From Notospermus geniculatus (Eukaryota; Nemertea; Pilidiophora; Heteronemertea; Lineidae), in NCBI GenBank assembly GCA_002633025.1, contig NMRB01000499.1:119297-183296 (forward strand): 64,000 nucleotides of DNA. Reading direction: 5' to 3'. A program made the position numbers and the translations under genes. Below are positions 63,290 through 64,000 of the stretch, in pieces (positions within the stretch are counted from its first letter, which is position 1; every line of letters begins with the position of its first letter). The notes under the pieces were generated by a model. That model had not been told where the DNA came from. It saw only the letters and a program-made list of their open reading frames with translations, and did no database searches.

Positions 63290-63450
63290 CTTGCTTCGTT
63301 CACGATTTATTCACATTCAAGAGAAATCAATAGACGCAACGGTTATGAGATCGTACCACTGACCTCACATGACCTCCTTAGCAACCAATCACAGGGCAGC
63401 ATCTGATGACGATAGATATTGAATACCGGAGCTCTGACGTCAATGACATC
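63290..63450 (-). promoter_or_regulatory. R3HDM: Candidate promoter (CRE + CCAAT)
   Basis: On the minus strand TTGACGTCA (about 63434) and GTGATTGGTTGC (CCAAT box, about 63382-63393) precede the candidate exon by about 130-180 bp. No TATA box is obvious. Inference from motif order only. Confidence 0.35.
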
Positions 63451-64000
63451 GATGGTAATAAACACGAGACAGGAATGATTGTGGCCCTGACACGGTAGTA
63501 TAGACGAGCCGAACGCTGCGAGCTAGCACTAACGGGGAAGGGAAGATGGTACTGCTACGATGCTAGCTATCAGATGCTAGCCCTGTTCAATGTAGAGATA
63601 GCAACATGCCTGCTAGCAATGCTAGCACTGGTGTATACACAAACGTTAGCCTGTGTAGCGAGTATACTTGAATATTGGAACGGTAGCATATGTCAAGAGG
63701 GGGAATATCTGGAGAGAATTGAGACAACATAGTAAGGCATAGAATGTCGATATAAGATGGATAGCGGCTGCGCGTAGCGTATTGAACAGGTTGAGGCCGC
63801 ACTCGTTTAATACGGTGTTTCTAGACGAGGGTTGCCTGCCATTTGGAGATTCATTCCAGGGCGCTTGGCCAAGATTAGTGGGGTGGGTTAGGGGTATCTT
63901 GGGCTCCCAAGATTCGTGGTACAAGTTGTGGTTGGGGTTAGGGTCACGGTAGGGCTAGGATTAGGGCCAGGGTTTAGCGAGTACCACCAATCTTGGGGAG
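63451..64000. other. Upstream flank, no gene seen
   Basis: Contains a cluster of GCTAGC words (63520-63640) and degenerate TTAGGG-like words near the right edge (63890-63970). Confidence 0.4.

Noticed and set aside
63890-63990. Interstitial telomere repeat
   Set aside because: Only scattered TTAGGG-like words with irregular spacing, not a tandem array.

Overview
The window looks like nuclear DNA of a marine invertebrate animal. Genes are split by GT-AG introns. Intergenic and intronic DNA is crowded with short inverted-repeat elements (MITEs), tRNA-derived SINEs, minisatellites and palindromic words such as TACATGTA and TAGGCCTA. I cannot fix the phylum from sequence alone; an invertebrate deuterostome (echinoderm or hemichordate type) is my best guess. 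Several single-N positions are flanked by duplicated ends, which suggests a heterozygous draft assembly.

Layout. (1) Bases 25-5925, plus strand: one huge last exon (about 1,966 codons) of a Ser/Thr/Pro-rich, probably nuclear protein that I cannot assign to a family. It carries a 7-residue tandem repeat array. (2) Bases 6-26 kb: intergenic, with local duplications, many MITEs (some nested), minisatellites, a 235-bp palindrome and a 780-bp tandem duplication. (3) Bases 26.0-49 kb, possibly to 63.3 kb, minus strand: a gene I recognise as an R3HDM1/2 (encore) family member. The evidence is a SUZ-type motif, the Pro/Gln-rich region with an INQQTGQP block, and the C-terminal RRM-like domain. Eleven coding exons join in compatible phase. 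A twelfth, the 38-nt one, is tentative. The R3H domain itself was not found.

The R3HDM-like gene holds the most unusual structures. One exon end, including its 5' splice site, is repeated seven times in tandem at a 60-bp period. The two penultimate exons lie in a 3-kb tandem duplication whose copies differ by three MITE insertions and a minisatellite expansion. An L1/Tx1-like LINE sits in the intron where the R3H exons would be expected.

(4) Bases 49-64 kb: probably the long 5' intron and promoter region of the same gene. It contains MITEs, SINEs, a tandem array of YY1-like palindromes, and a candidate CRE/CCAAT promoter with a noncoding first exon near 63.1-63.45 kb.

No rRNA, canonical tRNA or CRISPR was seen. 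All family assignments are by eye; none was checked by database search.
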